From contig NZ_JASKMT010000006.1 in the NCBI RefSeq assembly GCF_030124175.1, positions 62,001 to 126,000 on the forward strand: 64,000 nucleotides of DNA, read 5' to 3'. The notes under the pieces were generated by a model, which did not search any database, had not been told where the DNA came from, and worked only from the letters and a program-made list of their open reading frames with translations. A program made the position numbers and the translations under genes. The stretch comes from Streptomyces sp. 549 (GTDB lineage Bacteria; Actinomycetota; Actinomycetes; Streptomycetales; Streptomycetaceae). Below, in pieces: positions 52,192-60,240 of this stretch; the first letter of the stretch is position 1, and each line of letters starts with the position of its first letter.

Positions 52192-53613
52192 TTGACCGAT
52201 CTGACCTCCATGACCGCGACGGAACTCGTCGCGGGCTACGCCGCAGGTGACTTCTCACCCGTCGAGGTGACCGGGGCGGTGCTCGCCCGTGCCGAGGCCG
52301 TCCAGCCGCGGGTGAACGCGTTCGTGCGGATCGACGCGGAGCCCGCGCTGCGGCAGGCGCGGGCGTCCGAGGAGCGCTGGCGTGCCGGTGAGCCGGCGGG
52401 GCTGGTCGACGGGGTGCCCGTCACCGTGAAGGACATCCTGCTGCAGCGCGGCGGTCCGACGCTGCGCGGCTCCTGGGCGCTGTCCACCGACGGCCCCTGG
52501 GAGGAGGACGCGCCCTCGGTGGCCGGTCTGCGGCGGCACGGCGCGGTGTTCCTCGGCAAGACCACCACCCCGGAGTTCGGCTGGAAGGGTGTCACCGACA
52601 GCCCCCGGCACGGCGCCACCGGCAACCCGTACGACCCGTCCCGCACCGCCGGCGGTTCCAGCGGCGGCAGTGCCGCGGCGGTGGCGCTGGGAGCGGGCCC
52701 GCTGTCGCTGGGCACCGACGGCGGCGGGTCGGTGCGCATCCCGGCGTCGTTCAGCGGGGTCTTCGCGCTGAAGCCGACCTACGGGCGGGTGCCGCTCTAT
52801 CCGGCGAGCGCCTTCGGCACGCTGGCGCACGTGGGCCCGATGACCCGGGACGCCGCCGACGCCGCGCTGCTGATGGACGTCGTCAGCGGTCCCGACCCGC
52901 GGGACTGGTCGCATCTGGGCCCGGTGCCGGGGAGCTTCCGCGACCAGCTGGCCGGTGGCGTGCGCGGTCTGCGCGTCGCCTTCTCCCCCGACTTCGGCGG
53001 CCGGGTGCCGGTGGACCCGGAGGTGGCCGCCTCGGTGCGGGCGGCGGTCGACACGCTGGCCGGGCTGGGGGCGCACGTGGAGCAGGCCGACCCGGGGTTC
53101 GCCGACCCGGTGGAGGCGTTCCACACGCTGTGGTTCGCGGGCGCGGCCCGGGTCACGCAGGGCTTCGGCCCCGAGCAGCGCGAACGCATGGACCCGGGCC
53201 TGCGGGACATCTGCGAGCAGGGGGCGGCGCGCTCGGCGCTGGACTACCTGGAGGCGGTGGACGTGCGGATGGCACTCGGCGCGGCCATGGGCGCCTTCCA
53301 CGAGCGGTACGACCTGCTGGTGACGCCGACCATGCCGATCACCGCGTTCGGCGCCGGCCGCGAGGTCCCCGAGAGTTCGACTCACACCCGGTGGACGGGG
53401 TGGACGCCGTTCTCGTACCCGTTCAACCTCACGCAGCAGCCCGCGGCGAGCGTGCCGTGCGGGGTGGACGGCGACGGGCTGCCGATCGGGGTGCAGCTGG
53501 TCGCCGCCCGGCACGGTGACGCCCTGGTGCTGCGCGCCTGCCACGCGCTGTACGGCGCGGGCCTGGGCCGGCTGGCGGCGCCCCGGCTGCTCGGCGAGTC
53601 GCTGCCGGGCTGA
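52192..53613 (+). CDS. Amidase (amidase-signature family)
   Basis: The 473-residue hydrolase has the Ser-cisSer-Lys triad motifs: VTVKDILLQRG with the Lys, and GGSSGGSAAAVALGAGPLSLGTDGGGSVRIPASFSG with both serines. It is full length with C-terminal PFNLTQQPAASVPCG and GLPIGVQLVAARHGD. It releases ammonia or an amine from an amide. The TTG at 52192 is chosen because GGAGGA lies 5 bases upstream and the first in-frame ATG lacks a site. It follows the dehydrogenase in the same orientation. Confidence 0.93.
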   Translation: MTDLTSMTATELVAGYAAGDFSPVEVTGAVLARAEAVQPRVNAFVRIDAEPALRQARASEERWRAGEPAGLVDGVPVTVKDILLQRGGPTLRGSWALSTDGPWEEDAPSVAGLRRHGAVFLGKTTTPEFGWKGVTDSPRHGATGNPYDPSRTAGGSSGGSAAAVALGAGPLSLGTDGGGSVRIPASFSGVFALKPTYGRVPLYPASAFGTLAHVGPMTRDAADAALLMDVVSGPDPRDWSHLGPVPGSFRDQLAGGVRGLRVAFSPDFGGRVPVDPEVAASVRAAVDTLAGLGAHVEQADPGFADPVEAFHTLWFAGAARVTQGFGPEQRERMDPGLRDICEQGAARSALDYLEAVDVRMALGAAMGAFHERYDLLVTPTMPITAFGAGREVPESSTHTRWTGWTPFSYPFNLTQQPAASVPCGVDGDGLPIGVQLVAARHGDALVLRACHALYGAGLGRLAAPRLLGESLPG

Positions 53614-53660
53614 GCGGAGGCCGGTGCCGGGCGGGCTGCGCGCGGCACCGGCCTCCGCTC
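53612..53660. terminator. Terminator between the amidase and the DUF3830 gene
   Basis: GAGCGGAGGCCGGTGCCG pairs perfectly with CGGCACCGGCCTCCGCTC (18 bp). It overlaps the amidase stop codon and separates convergent genes. It is one of the strongest hairpins in the window. Confidence 0.85.
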
Positions 53661-53684
53661 AGCCGGTCACCGGGGTGCGTTTGC

Positions 53685-53712
53685 GGTTGCGGGCTGCGGA
53701 TTGCGGGCTGCG
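53685..53712. repeat. Short direct repeat after the amidase terminator
   Basis: TTGCGGGCTGCGGA and TTGCGGGCTGCGGG are near-identical 14-base copies in tandem just before the DUF3830 stop. No function is evident. Confidence 0.5.
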
Positions 53713-53715
53713 GGG

Positions 53716-54216
53716 TCAGGCGCGGCGGAAGCTGAGGGACTCCCCCAGCGCTCCGGCGCGCCACAGGTCCTGGCAGGCGTCCGCCATCCGGTCCAGGCCG
53801 TCGACGACGCTGCCCCAGACGATGCCGGGCACCCAGCCCGCGTCGCCGTTGATCAGCAGGTTGTTGCGTTCGTAGAAGAGGGCGAGGTCGACGACGGTGG
53901 TGCGGCCCTGGTGGTCGGCGTCCGACTCGTAGCCGTAGGACGCGGTGCCCAGCTGGGTCTGGGTGAAGGTGAAGTAGCACAGGTCACCCGGGATGGGGGT
54001 GACGGTCGGGTTCTCCAGCGGCGGCTCCTCGGGCGCGAAGGGCGGCAGCAGGGCGTAGATCTCGTTGCGGGCGTACTTGGCGTGGTAGACGTCCCCGCCC
54101 AGCGGCAGTGCGTTCCACACCGCGGCGCAGGTGATCGGCGCGCGGTCGTCGAGCAGCTTGGCGGTGCAGCTGACGCCGCGCTTCTCGAGCGAGACGGTGA
54201 TGAAGCGGTCGGCCAT
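53716..54216 (-). CDS. DUF3830-family protein
   Basis: The 166-residue protein (MADRFITVSLEKRGVSCTAKLLDDRAPITCAAVWNALPL...) has the cyclophilin-like beta-barrel pattern of DUF3830. Its blocks include HAKYARNEIYALLPPF, IPGDLCYFTFTQTQLG and LALFYERNNLLINGDAGWVPGIVWGSV. No activity is established for the family to my knowledge. Members recur beside amidase and racemase-family genes, as here. GGAGG lies upstream of the ATG at 54216. A tRNA-Lys gene separates it from the IclR gene. Confidence 0.87.
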   Translation of the reverse strand: MADRFITVSLEKRGVSCTAKLLDDRAPITCAAVWNALPLGGDVYHAKYARNEIYALLPPFAPEEPPLENPTVTPIPGDLCYFTFTQTQLGTASYGYESDADHQGRTTVVDLALFYERNNLLINGDAGWVPGIVWGSVVDGLDRMADACQDLWRAGALGESLSFRRA

Positions 54217-54345
54217 CGTGCCTCCAGTCAGTGTTCCCGGCGATGGTGGCATACGAGCGGTTCTGCCCACGCGGACGACATTCGATCCCCCGGCCGCCCA
54301 CCGGAATCGCGACCGGTGCGCGGGGGCTGGCGCCGGGACACAGCA

Positions 54346-54375
54346 GAAGGCCCCCCGCTGGTGCGGAGGGCCTTC
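54346..54375 (-). terminator. Terminator after tRNA-Lys copy 2
   Basis: On the minus strand GAAGGCCCTCCG-caccag-CGGGGGGCCTTC forms a 12-bp stem with one mismatch. It is clearly related to the hairpin after copy 1 but has diverged in the loop. Confidence 0.8.
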
Positions 54376-54384
54376 GGTCGTCTG

Positions 54385-54458
54385 TGCGCCGCCAGGGACT
54401 CGAACCCCGGACCCGCTGATTAAGAGTCAGCTGCTCTAACCAACTGAGCTAGCGGCGC
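54385..54458 (-). tRNA. tRNA-Lys (CTT), copy 2
   Basis: The sequence is identical over all 74 bases to copies 1 and 3, on the opposite strand. About 10 bases upstream (ACGTCAGCAG) are also shared with copy 1, and TAGGAT about 24 bases upstream could be the -10 element (copy 1 has TAAGGT). Confidence 0.97.
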
Positions 54459-54532
54459 CTGCTGACGTGTGATGATCCTACCCGGTGCCGGGCAGTGCCC
54501 GGCAACCGGATTTGCCGCCCGCGCCGCGGGGC

Positions 54533-55291
54533 TCAGAGGGACAGTGAGAGCAGGACGGGCGCGGCCTGCTCGTTGAGCTTGCGGGCGGCGGCCCGCAGCC
54601 GGTGCGCGTGCTCCAGCGGGAGCGACAGCGCCAGGCAGCCGACCGAGGACCCGGCCGTCACCGGGACCGCCGCGCAGACCGTGCCGACGGCGTACTCCTG
54701 GAGGTCCAGCACCGGCACGGTCGGCGGCTGGCTGTCGAGCTGGCTGAACAGCACCCGCTCGTTGGTCGTGGTGCGGGACGTCAGCCGGATGGTGCGGTGG
54801 CGCGAGAGGTGGTCGCGGCGGCCGTCGTGGTCGAGCTGCGTGAGCAGGCACTTCCCGACGGCGCTGGCGTGGGCGGCGGCCTTGAAGTCCACCCACTCGT
54901 TCACCGCGGGCGTCCCGGGGCCGGCCGCGAACTGGGTGATCTTGACCTCGCCGTCGACGTAGCGGCTGATGTAGACCGCGGCGCCGATGTCGTCGCGCAG
55001 CTCGGTGAGGGTGCGTTGCAGCTTGTCCTGGAGCAGCGCCCTGCGGTCGGCTCCTCCGGAGAGCCGGCTCAGCGCCTCACCGGCGACGTAGCCGCCGTCG
55101 GGGAGCTGTTCGAGGTAGCCCTCCCGGCGGAGCATGATCAGCAGATGCGCCAGATGGCCGGGCGGCAGGCCCGCCTCGCGGGCGAGCCGGTCCTCGGTGG
55201 CGCCGTCGCCCTGCCCGGCTACTGCCTCCAGCACCCGCAGTGCGTACTGCACCGAATGGAACGGCACAGTCGGCAAGGGCTCAGGTGCCAC
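54533..55291 (-). CDS. IclR-family regulator of the amidase/Ehu locus
   Basis: The 252-residue protein has an N-terminal winged helix (HSVQYALRVLEAVAGQGDGATEDRLAREAGLPPGHLAHLLIMLRREGYLEQLPDGGYVAG) and a C-terminal effector domain (AAAHASAVGKCLLTQLD, YAVGTVCAAVPVTAGSSVGCLALSLP). Being located between the DUF3830 gene and the ABC transporter operon suggests it controls the locus in response to the substrate. The GTG at 55291 follows GAGGGGG. A perfect palindrome lies 64 bp upstream. Confidence 0.88.
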   Translation of the reverse strand: MAPEPLPTVPFHSVQYALRVLEAVAGQGDGATEDRLAREAGLPPGHLAHLLIMLRREGYLEQLPDGGYVAGEALSRLSGGADRRALLQDKLQRTLTELRDDIGAAVYISRYVDGEVKITQFAAGPGTPAVNEWVDFKAAAHASAVGKCLLTQLDHDGRRDHLSRHRTIRLTSRTTTNERVLFSQLDSQPPTVPVLDLQEYAVGTVCAAVPVTAGSSVGCLALSLPLEHAHRLRAAARKLNEQAAPVLLSLSL

Positions 55292-55344
55292 GGTGTCCCC
55301 CTCGGAAGGTAGTGACCGCTTGCGTCGCGACCGTCGCTGCCGGT

Positions 55345-55370
55345 CACGTACGTGCGTTATCACGATAACG
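55345..55370. promoter_or_regulatory. Adjacent palindromes upstream of the IclR gene
   Basis: CACGTACGTG (55345-55354) is immediately followed by CGTTATC-ac-GATAACG (55355-55370), both perfect. They lie between the IclR gene and the ehuA end and are candidate operators for autoregulation. Confidence 0.55.
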
Positions 55371-55479
55371 CCCAAGACCCCGTTCCTGGCTAGTCGTTGC
55401 ACCTATCGGCATATGCCCGTGGCCAGGGGTGTTGCCGATCCGGGTCCGGCGGCGGGGCTACCGGACCCGGATCGTCCGC

Positions 55480-56304
55480 TCAGAGCACCGCGCTGAGGAA
55501 CTCGCGCGTCCGCTCGTGGTCGGGGTTGTTGAACATCTTCTCCGGGCTGCCCGACTCGATGACGCGGCCCTCGTTGAACATCAGGACCTCGTCGGAGATG
55601 TCCCGGGCGAAGCTCATCTCGTGGGTGACGCAGAGCATGGTGATGTCCGTGCTGTGGGCGATGTCGCGCAGCACGTCCAGCACCCCCGCGACCAGCTCCG
55701 GGTCGAGCGCGGAGGTGACCTCGTCCAGCAGCAGCACCTGCGGGCGCATGGCGAGCGCGCGGGCGATCGCCACCCGCTGCTGCTGGCCGCCGGACAGCTG
55801 GGAGGGGTACTTGTCCACGTGCTCGGTCAGGCCGACCAGTTCCAGCAGGCCGCGGGCCCGCTCGTCGGCCTCGTCCTTGGACATGCCCAGCACGTGCACC
55901 GGCGCCTCGGTGATGTTCCGCAGCACCTTCATGTTGGGGAAGAGGTTGAACTGCTGGAAGACCATGCCGATCTTCTTGCGGACCTCCCGGGTGTGCTTCT
56001 CCCCGGCCCGTACGAGCTTGCCGCCGCGTTCCTCGTGGGTGAGGTACTCGCCGTCCACCATGATGGTGCCCTCGTCGGGGGTGAGCAGCGTCATCAGCAG
56101 GCGCAGGATCGTGGTCTTGCCCGATCCGGACGGTCCGATGAGCGTCACGTGCTTGCCGGAGGCGACGCTGAACTCCAGGTTGTCGAGCACGGTGTTGTCA
56201 CCGAAGCGCTTGGTGACGCCGTCGAACCGGATCAGCTCGCTGCCGTCGACCTTGGGGTTGCCGGCGGCGTCCGTCGGCGGGGTGCTGGGGGTTTCACTGG
56301 ACAA
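55480..56304 (-). CDS. ehuA: Polar amino acid/ectoine-type ABC transporter ATPase (EhuA-like)
   Basis: The 274-residue ATPase has Walker A LIGPSGSGKTTILR, Q-loop FQQFNLFPNM, signature LSGGQQQRVAIARAL, Walker B VLLLDEVTSALDPE, and the H-loop in CVTHEMSFARD. The family is GlnQ/HisP-like; annotation as EhuA rests on resemblance and on the B-C-D-A gene order. It overlaps the upstream permease by 11 bases and is the last gene of the operon. Confidence 0.88.
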   Translation of the reverse strand: MSSETPSTPPTDAAGNPKVDGSELIRFDGVTKRFGDNTVLDNLEFSVASGKHVTLIGPSGSGKTTILRLLMTLLTPDEGTIMVDGEYLTHEERGGKLVRAGEKHTREVRKKIGMVFQQFNLFPNMKVLRNITEAPVHVLGMSKDEADERARGLLELVGLTEHVDKYPSQLSGGQQQRVAIARALAMRPQVLLLDEVTSALDPELVAGVLDVLRDIAHSTDITMLCVTHEMSFARDISDEVLMFNEGRVIESGSPEKMFNNPDHERTREFLSAVL

Positions 56305-56941
56305 GACGACGCTCCAGGGCTCGGATGAGAAGTGAGGCCGGGTAGGCGATGAGGATGAAGGCGATGCCGACGACCGTGTAGGCCTCGAAGGTGAAGGTCT
56401 CGTTGCTGAACGAGCGGGCCTCGCCGAGCATCTCGAACGCGCCGATGACCGCGATCATCGGCGAGTCCTTGAGCATCGCGACCACGTAGTTGCCCAGTGC
56501 GGGCACCACGCGGCGGATGGCCTGCGGCAGGATCACCGAGGTCCAGGTGCGGCGGCGCGGCAGGCTGAGCGCGGTGGCCGCCTCCCACTGGCCGGCCGGC
56601 ACCCCCTCGATCCCCGCCCGGTAGACCTCGGCGGTGTAGGTGGAGTAGTGCAGGCCCAGGCCGATGATGCCGGTCGCGAGCGGCGACATCGAGGGGCCCC
56701 ACTCGGGCACCACGTAGAAGAGGAAGAAGAGCTGCACCAGCAGCGGGGTGTTGCGGATGAACTCGGTGACCGCGGTCACCGGCCAGCTCACCCACTTGCG
56801 GGGCGACCGCTGCGCCAGCGCCCAGACCAGGCCCAGTGCGAAGGCGATGAGGCTGCCCACCACCAGGGCCTGCAGGGTGACCAGCAGTCCGTCCCAGAAT
56901 CGCGGCATGAAGTCGCCGACGACGTCCCAGTCCCAGTTCAT
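56294..56941 (-). CDS. ehuD: ABC transporter permease (EhuD-like)
   Basis: The 215-residue permease has about five transmembrane helices (LLVTLQALVVGSLIAFALGLVWAL, LLVQLFFLFYVVPEWG, VVGIAFILIAYPASLLIRAL). The HisM/GlnP-type signature reads FIRNTPLLVQLFFLFY, and the EAA-like loop is GQWEAATALSLPRRRTWTSVILPQAIRRVVPALGN. It forms a heterodimer with the 56938 gene product. Its ATG overlaps the stop of that gene by four bases. Confidence 0.9.
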   Translation of the reverse strand: MNWDWDVVGDFMPRFWDGLLVTLQALVVGSLIAFALGLVWALAQRSPRKWVSWPVTAVTEFIRNTPLLVQLFFLFYVVPEWGPSMSPLATGIIGLGLHYSTYTAEVYRAGIEGVPAGQWEAATALSLPRRRTWTSVILPQAIRRVVPALGNYVVAMLKDSPMIAVIGAFEMLGEARSFSNETFTFEAYTVVGIAFILIAYPASLLIRALERRLVQ

Positions 56942-57681
56942 CCGATGCCTCCTGCGGACTGCGACGAGGCCTGCGAGGACTCACCGCGGGCGTCGAGCTT
57001 GCGGCTCAGGAAGCCGCGCTGCCGCGGCTTGCCCTGGCCGATGCCGGCCTTGGCGTGGCGTTCGAGTGCCCGCATGCCGCGGGTCAGGACGAACGCGATC
57101 ACGAAGTACGAGAACAGCAGCAGCGTGTAGGCGGGCGCGCTCTCGTTGCTGGCGAGCCTGGCCAGGTTGCCGGCGAAGGTCATGTCGGCCACCGAGATGA
57201 CCGAGACCAGCGCGGTCCCCTTGAGCAGTTCGATCAGCAGGTTGTTGAACGACGGGATCATCTCCGGCCAGGCCTGCGGCAGTTCGATGCGCCGCAGCCG
57301 CTGGAGCCGGGTGAAGCTCAGTGCGATGCCCGCCTCGCGCTGCTCGGTGGCCACCGACTGGAGCGCGCCGCGCACGACCTCGGAACCGTAGGCGCCGTAG
57401 GTGAGGCCGAGCGCCACCACGCCGGCGCCCATCGGCACGAACTGCCAGCCGAACATCAGCGGGAAGGCGAACGCCATCCACAGCATGAAGACCAGCGCGG
57501 AGGTGCCGCGGAAGATCTCGAAGTAGATGCCGGCCAGGAACCGCACGATCCACCACTTCGAGGAGCGGGCGATGCCGATGCCGAAAGCGACGAGCGCGGC
57601 CAGGGCCGCGCTGTACAGGGTGACCTGGATGGTGATCCAGATGCCGGGCAGGAACCAGTTGGTGAAGATGCCTGAGGTCAT
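56938..57681 (-). CDS. ehuC: ABC transporter permease (EhuC-like)
   Basis: The 247-residue permease has about five helices (WITIQVTLYSAALAALVAFGIGIA first) and the family signature IFRGTSALVFMLWMAFAFP. The EAA-like loop is EQREAGIALSFTRLQRLRRIELPQAWPEMIPSFNN. A basic, Ser/Gln-rich C-terminal tail is cytoplasmic. The ATG at 57681 overlaps the binding-protein stop (ATGA); two codons of upstream alternative start are less likely. Confidence 0.9.
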   Translation of the reverse strand: MTSGIFTNWFLPGIWITIQVTLYSAALAALVAFGIGIARSSKWWIVRFLAGIYFEIFRGTSALVFMLWMAFAFPLMFGWQFVPMGAGVVALGLTYGAYGSEVVRGALQSVATEQREAGIALSFTRLQRLRRIELPQAWPEMIPSFNNLLIELLKGTALVSVISVADMTFAGNLARLASNESAPAYTLLLFSYFVIAFVLTRGMRALERHAKAGIGQGKPRQRGFLSRKLDARGESSQASSQSAGGIG

Positions 57682-58667
57682 GAGCACAGCTCCTCGGCGG
57701 TGAGGTCCGTCATCTCGTCCTCGGTGAAGCCGAAGGGGCTGACGATCTCCAGCAGCTCCCGGTAGTCGTCCTCCTTGAGCTTGTGCAGCTCCTCGTTGAA
57801 GGCGTCGCGGAAGTTCTTCTCCGACAGCCGGAACGCGAACCCGCCGGCACCGTAGGCGGGCTCACCGTCCACCTCGGGCTGGAAGGGCTCGGTCGACTCG
57901 GCCCGGGGCGAGTTCTTCACCACGCCGGCGACCGTGATGTTGGTGCCGGCGAACGCGTCCACCCGGCCCTGCACCACCGCGTCGAGCCCGGCGACCTGGT
58001 CGGGCAGGATGAGGATGTCCTTCACCCCGGCGGCCCTGGCGTACTCGATCTCGGCGTACGCCTCGCCGCTGGCGAGCCGCAGGCCCTTCTCCACGATGTC
58101 CTCGTAGGTGCGGATGCCCTCCGGGTTGCCCTTGCGCACGATGAACGAGTCGAGCATCAGGTAGTCGGGATCGGAGAACAGGACCTGCGCGCACCGGGTC
58201 GGGTTGATGTACATGCCCGCGGACACCACGTCGAACTGCTGCGCCTTGAGCCCGGGGATGAGTGCGCTGAACTCCGTGGGTACGGGCACGACGTTGTCGA
58301 TGCCCAGCCGCTTGAAGATGACCTTGGCGATCTCCGGGGCCTCACCCGTGGGTTCGCCCTCGTCGTTGATGTAACCGAACGGGGGTTCGCTGGCGATACC
58401 GATGCGCACCGTCCCCTTGTCCCGCAGTCGCTCCAGCAGATCGCCGCCCTCCACGCGGCCCTCGTTCGGTGCTCGGCTGCAACCTGCCGCCCCGAGTACG
58501 CCCAGCGCCGCCACGCCGGTGAGCAGCGAGCGGCGACTGATACCGGCTTCGTTCGATGCGGCGAATGCCTGAATCCTTCTCGGTGGTGGAGCCATGGGCG
58601 CGCCACTACCCAGGTTGGCGAGGTCTATGCGGGTCGTTTCCGGCCGGTGATCTGGTTGTGTCGTCAC
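57678..58667 (-). CDS. ehuB: ABC transporter substrate-binding lipoprotein (EhuB-like)
   Basis: The 329-residue protein has a twin-arginine lipoprotein signal, ISRRSLLTGVAALGVLGAAGC, with the lipid-anchor Cys near residue 63. It then shows the family 3 binding-protein fold (GTVRIGIASEPPFGYINDEGEPTGEAPEIAKVIFKRLG). The GTG at 58667 lacks a ribosome site and a TATACG element lies close upstream, so leaderless translation is possible. An ATG 24 codons later is an alternative start. Ligand by family is ectoine/hydroxyectoine or another polar amino-acid-like compound. It is the first gene of the B-C-D-A operon. Confidence 0.88.
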   Translation of the reverse strand: MTTQPDHRPETTRIDLANLGSGAPMAPPPRRIQAFAASNEAGISRRSLLTGVAALGVLGAAGCSRAPNEGRVEGGDLLERLRDKGTVRIGIASEPPFGYINDEGEPTGEAPEIAKVIFKRLGIDNVVPVPTEFSALIPGLKAQQFDVVSAGMYINPTRCAQVLFSDPDYLMLDSFIVRKGNPEGIRTYEDIVEKGLRLASGEAYAEIEYARAAGVKDILILPDQVAGLDAVVQGRVDAFAGTNITVAGVVKNSPRAESTEPFQPEVDGEPAYGAGGFAFRLSEKNFRDAFNEELHKLKEDDYRELLEIVSPFGFTEDEMTDLTAEELCS

Positions 58668-58689
58668 GCAGTGCGTATATCACGTGACG
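58662..58689. promoter_or_regulatory. Inverted repeat at the ehuB start
   Basis: CGTCACG (58662-58668, covering the GTG start on the minus strand) and CGTGACG (58683-58689) form a perfect inverted repeat with a 14-base spacer in the 46-bp gap shared with the divergent kinase gene. It is a candidate operator. Confidence 0.5.
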
Positions 58690-58713
58690 GTGGGTGTCGG
58701 GCAGGCTTGACAC

Positions 58714-59373
58714 ATGCGTACCGACGAGATCGCCGAACTGGCGTGGCAGGTAGCGGAGACGGCACGGATCGAGGGGCGCCCGAGGGGACTGCTGGGCCTC
58801 GCCGGACCACCGGGGGCGGGAAAGTCGACCCTGGCGCGGGCACTGGTGGCCGAGTTGCGGGAACAGCACGGACCGACGGCGGCCGGGTACGCGCCGATGG
58901 ACGGATTCCACCTCTCCAACACGCAGTTGGACCGCCTCGGACTGCGGGCCCGCAAGGGCGCACCGGCGACCTTCGACGTGGCCGGCTACGCGGCCCTGCT
59001 GGCCCGGCTCGCCACCCCTGAGCCGGAGGACGTCTACTGTCCGGATTTCGACCGTTCACTGGACGAACCCGTCGCGGCGCGGCACCTGGTACCCGCCGCC
59101 ACCGCCCTGGTGGTGACCGAGGGCAACTACCTGGCCGTGGACCTGCCCGGCTGGGCGCGGGCACGGGCCTCACTGGACGCCCTGTGGTACCTCGACGGCC
59201 CGTCGGGCGAGCTGGAAGAACGCCTGGTGGCACGGCATGTGACAGGTGGTCTGGCCCGGCCTGCGGCGGCGGCTCGGGTGCGGGCCAACGACCTACCCAA
59301 CGCGGAGCTGGTGCGGACGTCGCGGAACGCGCGGTGGATCAACCAGATCGTTCATTGGTCTGGACATGTCTGA
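58714..59373 (+). CDS. Nucleoside/nucleotide kinase-family protein (PRK/uridine kinase-like)
   Basis: The 219-residue P-loop kinase has GLAGPPGAGKSTLARAL (about residues 28-44), the DGFHLSN substrate/base segment, YCPDFDRSLDEPVAA and VVTEGNYLAVD. It ends RTSRNARWINQIV. This pattern is shared by uridine kinase, phosphoribulokinase, pantothenate kinase and sugar kinases such as FrcK, so the substrate is open. Its last codons contain a DasR-like site that serves the downstream LPMO gene. It is divergent from ehuB. Confidence 0.88.
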   Translation: MRTDEIAELAWQVAETARIEGRPRGLLGLAGPPGAGKSTLARALVAELREQHGPTAAGYAPMDGFHLSNTQLDRLGLRARKGAPATFDVAGYAALLARLATPEPEDVYCPDFDRSLDEPVAARHLVPAATALVVTEGNYLAVDLPGWARARASLDALWYLDGPSGELEERLVARHVTGGLARPAAAARVRANDLPNAELVRTSRNARWINQIVHWSGHV

Positions 59374-59407
59374 GCACCGCCACTAGGTTCGGCTTTGGTC
59401 TAGACCG
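59356..59407 (+). promoter_or_regulatory. Tandem DasR-type (dre) sites ahead of the LPMO gene
   Basis: TGGTCTAGACCG (59396-59407) matches the core TGGTCTAGACCA of DasR-responsive elements in 11 of 12 positions. TGGTCTGGACAT (59356-59367) is a weaker copy 40 bp upstream, inside the end of the kinase gene. DasR, released by glucosamine-6-phosphate, controls chitin genes in Streptomyces. Confidence 0.75.
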
Positions 59408-59463
59408 CAACACCGCTTGCCGCAAGCCTCACAGGCCCCTCCACCCCACGGAGAGAGAGAAGC

Positions 59464-60057
59464 ATGCGCACCAGGATCACAGCCGCCCTGACCGGACTCG
59501 GCATCGCCGGAGCCGCCATGTTCGCGATGGGAGGTTCGGCCCAGGGCCACGGCTGGAGCGAGGCCCCGACTAGCCGGCAGGCGTTCTGCGCCAACGGCAC
59601 CGTCAACAACTGCGGTTCCATCCAGTGGGAGCCGCAGAGCGTCGAAGGCCCCAAGGGCTTCCCCCAGGCCGGCCCGCGGGACGGCGCCATCTGCTCGGGC
59701 GGCAACCAGCAGTTCGCCCAGCTCGACGACCCGCGCGGCGGGAACTGGCCGACCAACAAGCTCACCGGCGGCCAGGGCTACACCTTCAAGTGGAAGCTGA
59801 CCGCCGCTCACGCGACGAGCGACTTCAAGTACTACATCACCAAGGACGGCTGGGACCCGAACAAGCCGCTCACCCGGGCCGACCTGGAGAGCCAGCCCTT
59901 CATGACCGTCTCCATGGGCGGCCAGCGACCCGCCTTCGACTGGAGCCACCAGGGCACCGTGCCCACCGGCAAGTCCGGCAAGCACCTGATCCTGGGCGTG
60001 TGGACGATCGCGGACACCGCGAACGCCTTCTACGCATGCTCCGACGTGGAGCTCTGA
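59464..60057 (+). CDS. Chitin-active lytic polysaccharide monooxygenase (AA10; Chb3-like)
   Basis: The 197-residue secreted protein has a signal peptide (MRTRITAALTGLGIAGAAMFAMGGSAQG) cleaved before His29, which becomes the N-terminal copper ligand; H116 completes the histidine brace. Family blocks are HGWSEAPTSRQAFCANG, GYTFKWKLTAAHATSDFKYYITKDGW and HLILGVWTIADTANAFYACSDVEL. It cleaves crystalline chitin oxidatively. Length (no extra CBM) matches small Streptomyces Chb proteins. DasR-type sites precede it. Confidence 0.95.
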   Translation: MRTRITAALTGLGIAGAAMFAMGGSAQGHGWSEAPTSRQAFCANGTVNNCGSIQWEPQSVEGPKGFPQAGPRDGAICSGGNQQFAQLDDPRGGNWPTNKLTGGQGYTFKWKLTAAHATSDFKYYITKDGWDPNKPLTRADLESQPFMTVSMGGQRPAFDWSHQGTVPTGKSGKHLILGVWTIADTANAFYACSDVEL

Positions 60058-60240
60058 GCCGACCGGGCGCCGGCCCGCCCGGACGCCGCACTCTCTGGTG
60101 ATCCCCGGCCGCCACACGTCGGGCACCACCAGGCGGTGGGCCCGGTGCCCCTGACCGGGGGCGTCGGGCCCACCGCAGCCAAACGTGTCACCCCTGCGCG
60201 CCGCGCATCGGGCAATTCACACCTATGCCATATTTGCCGC

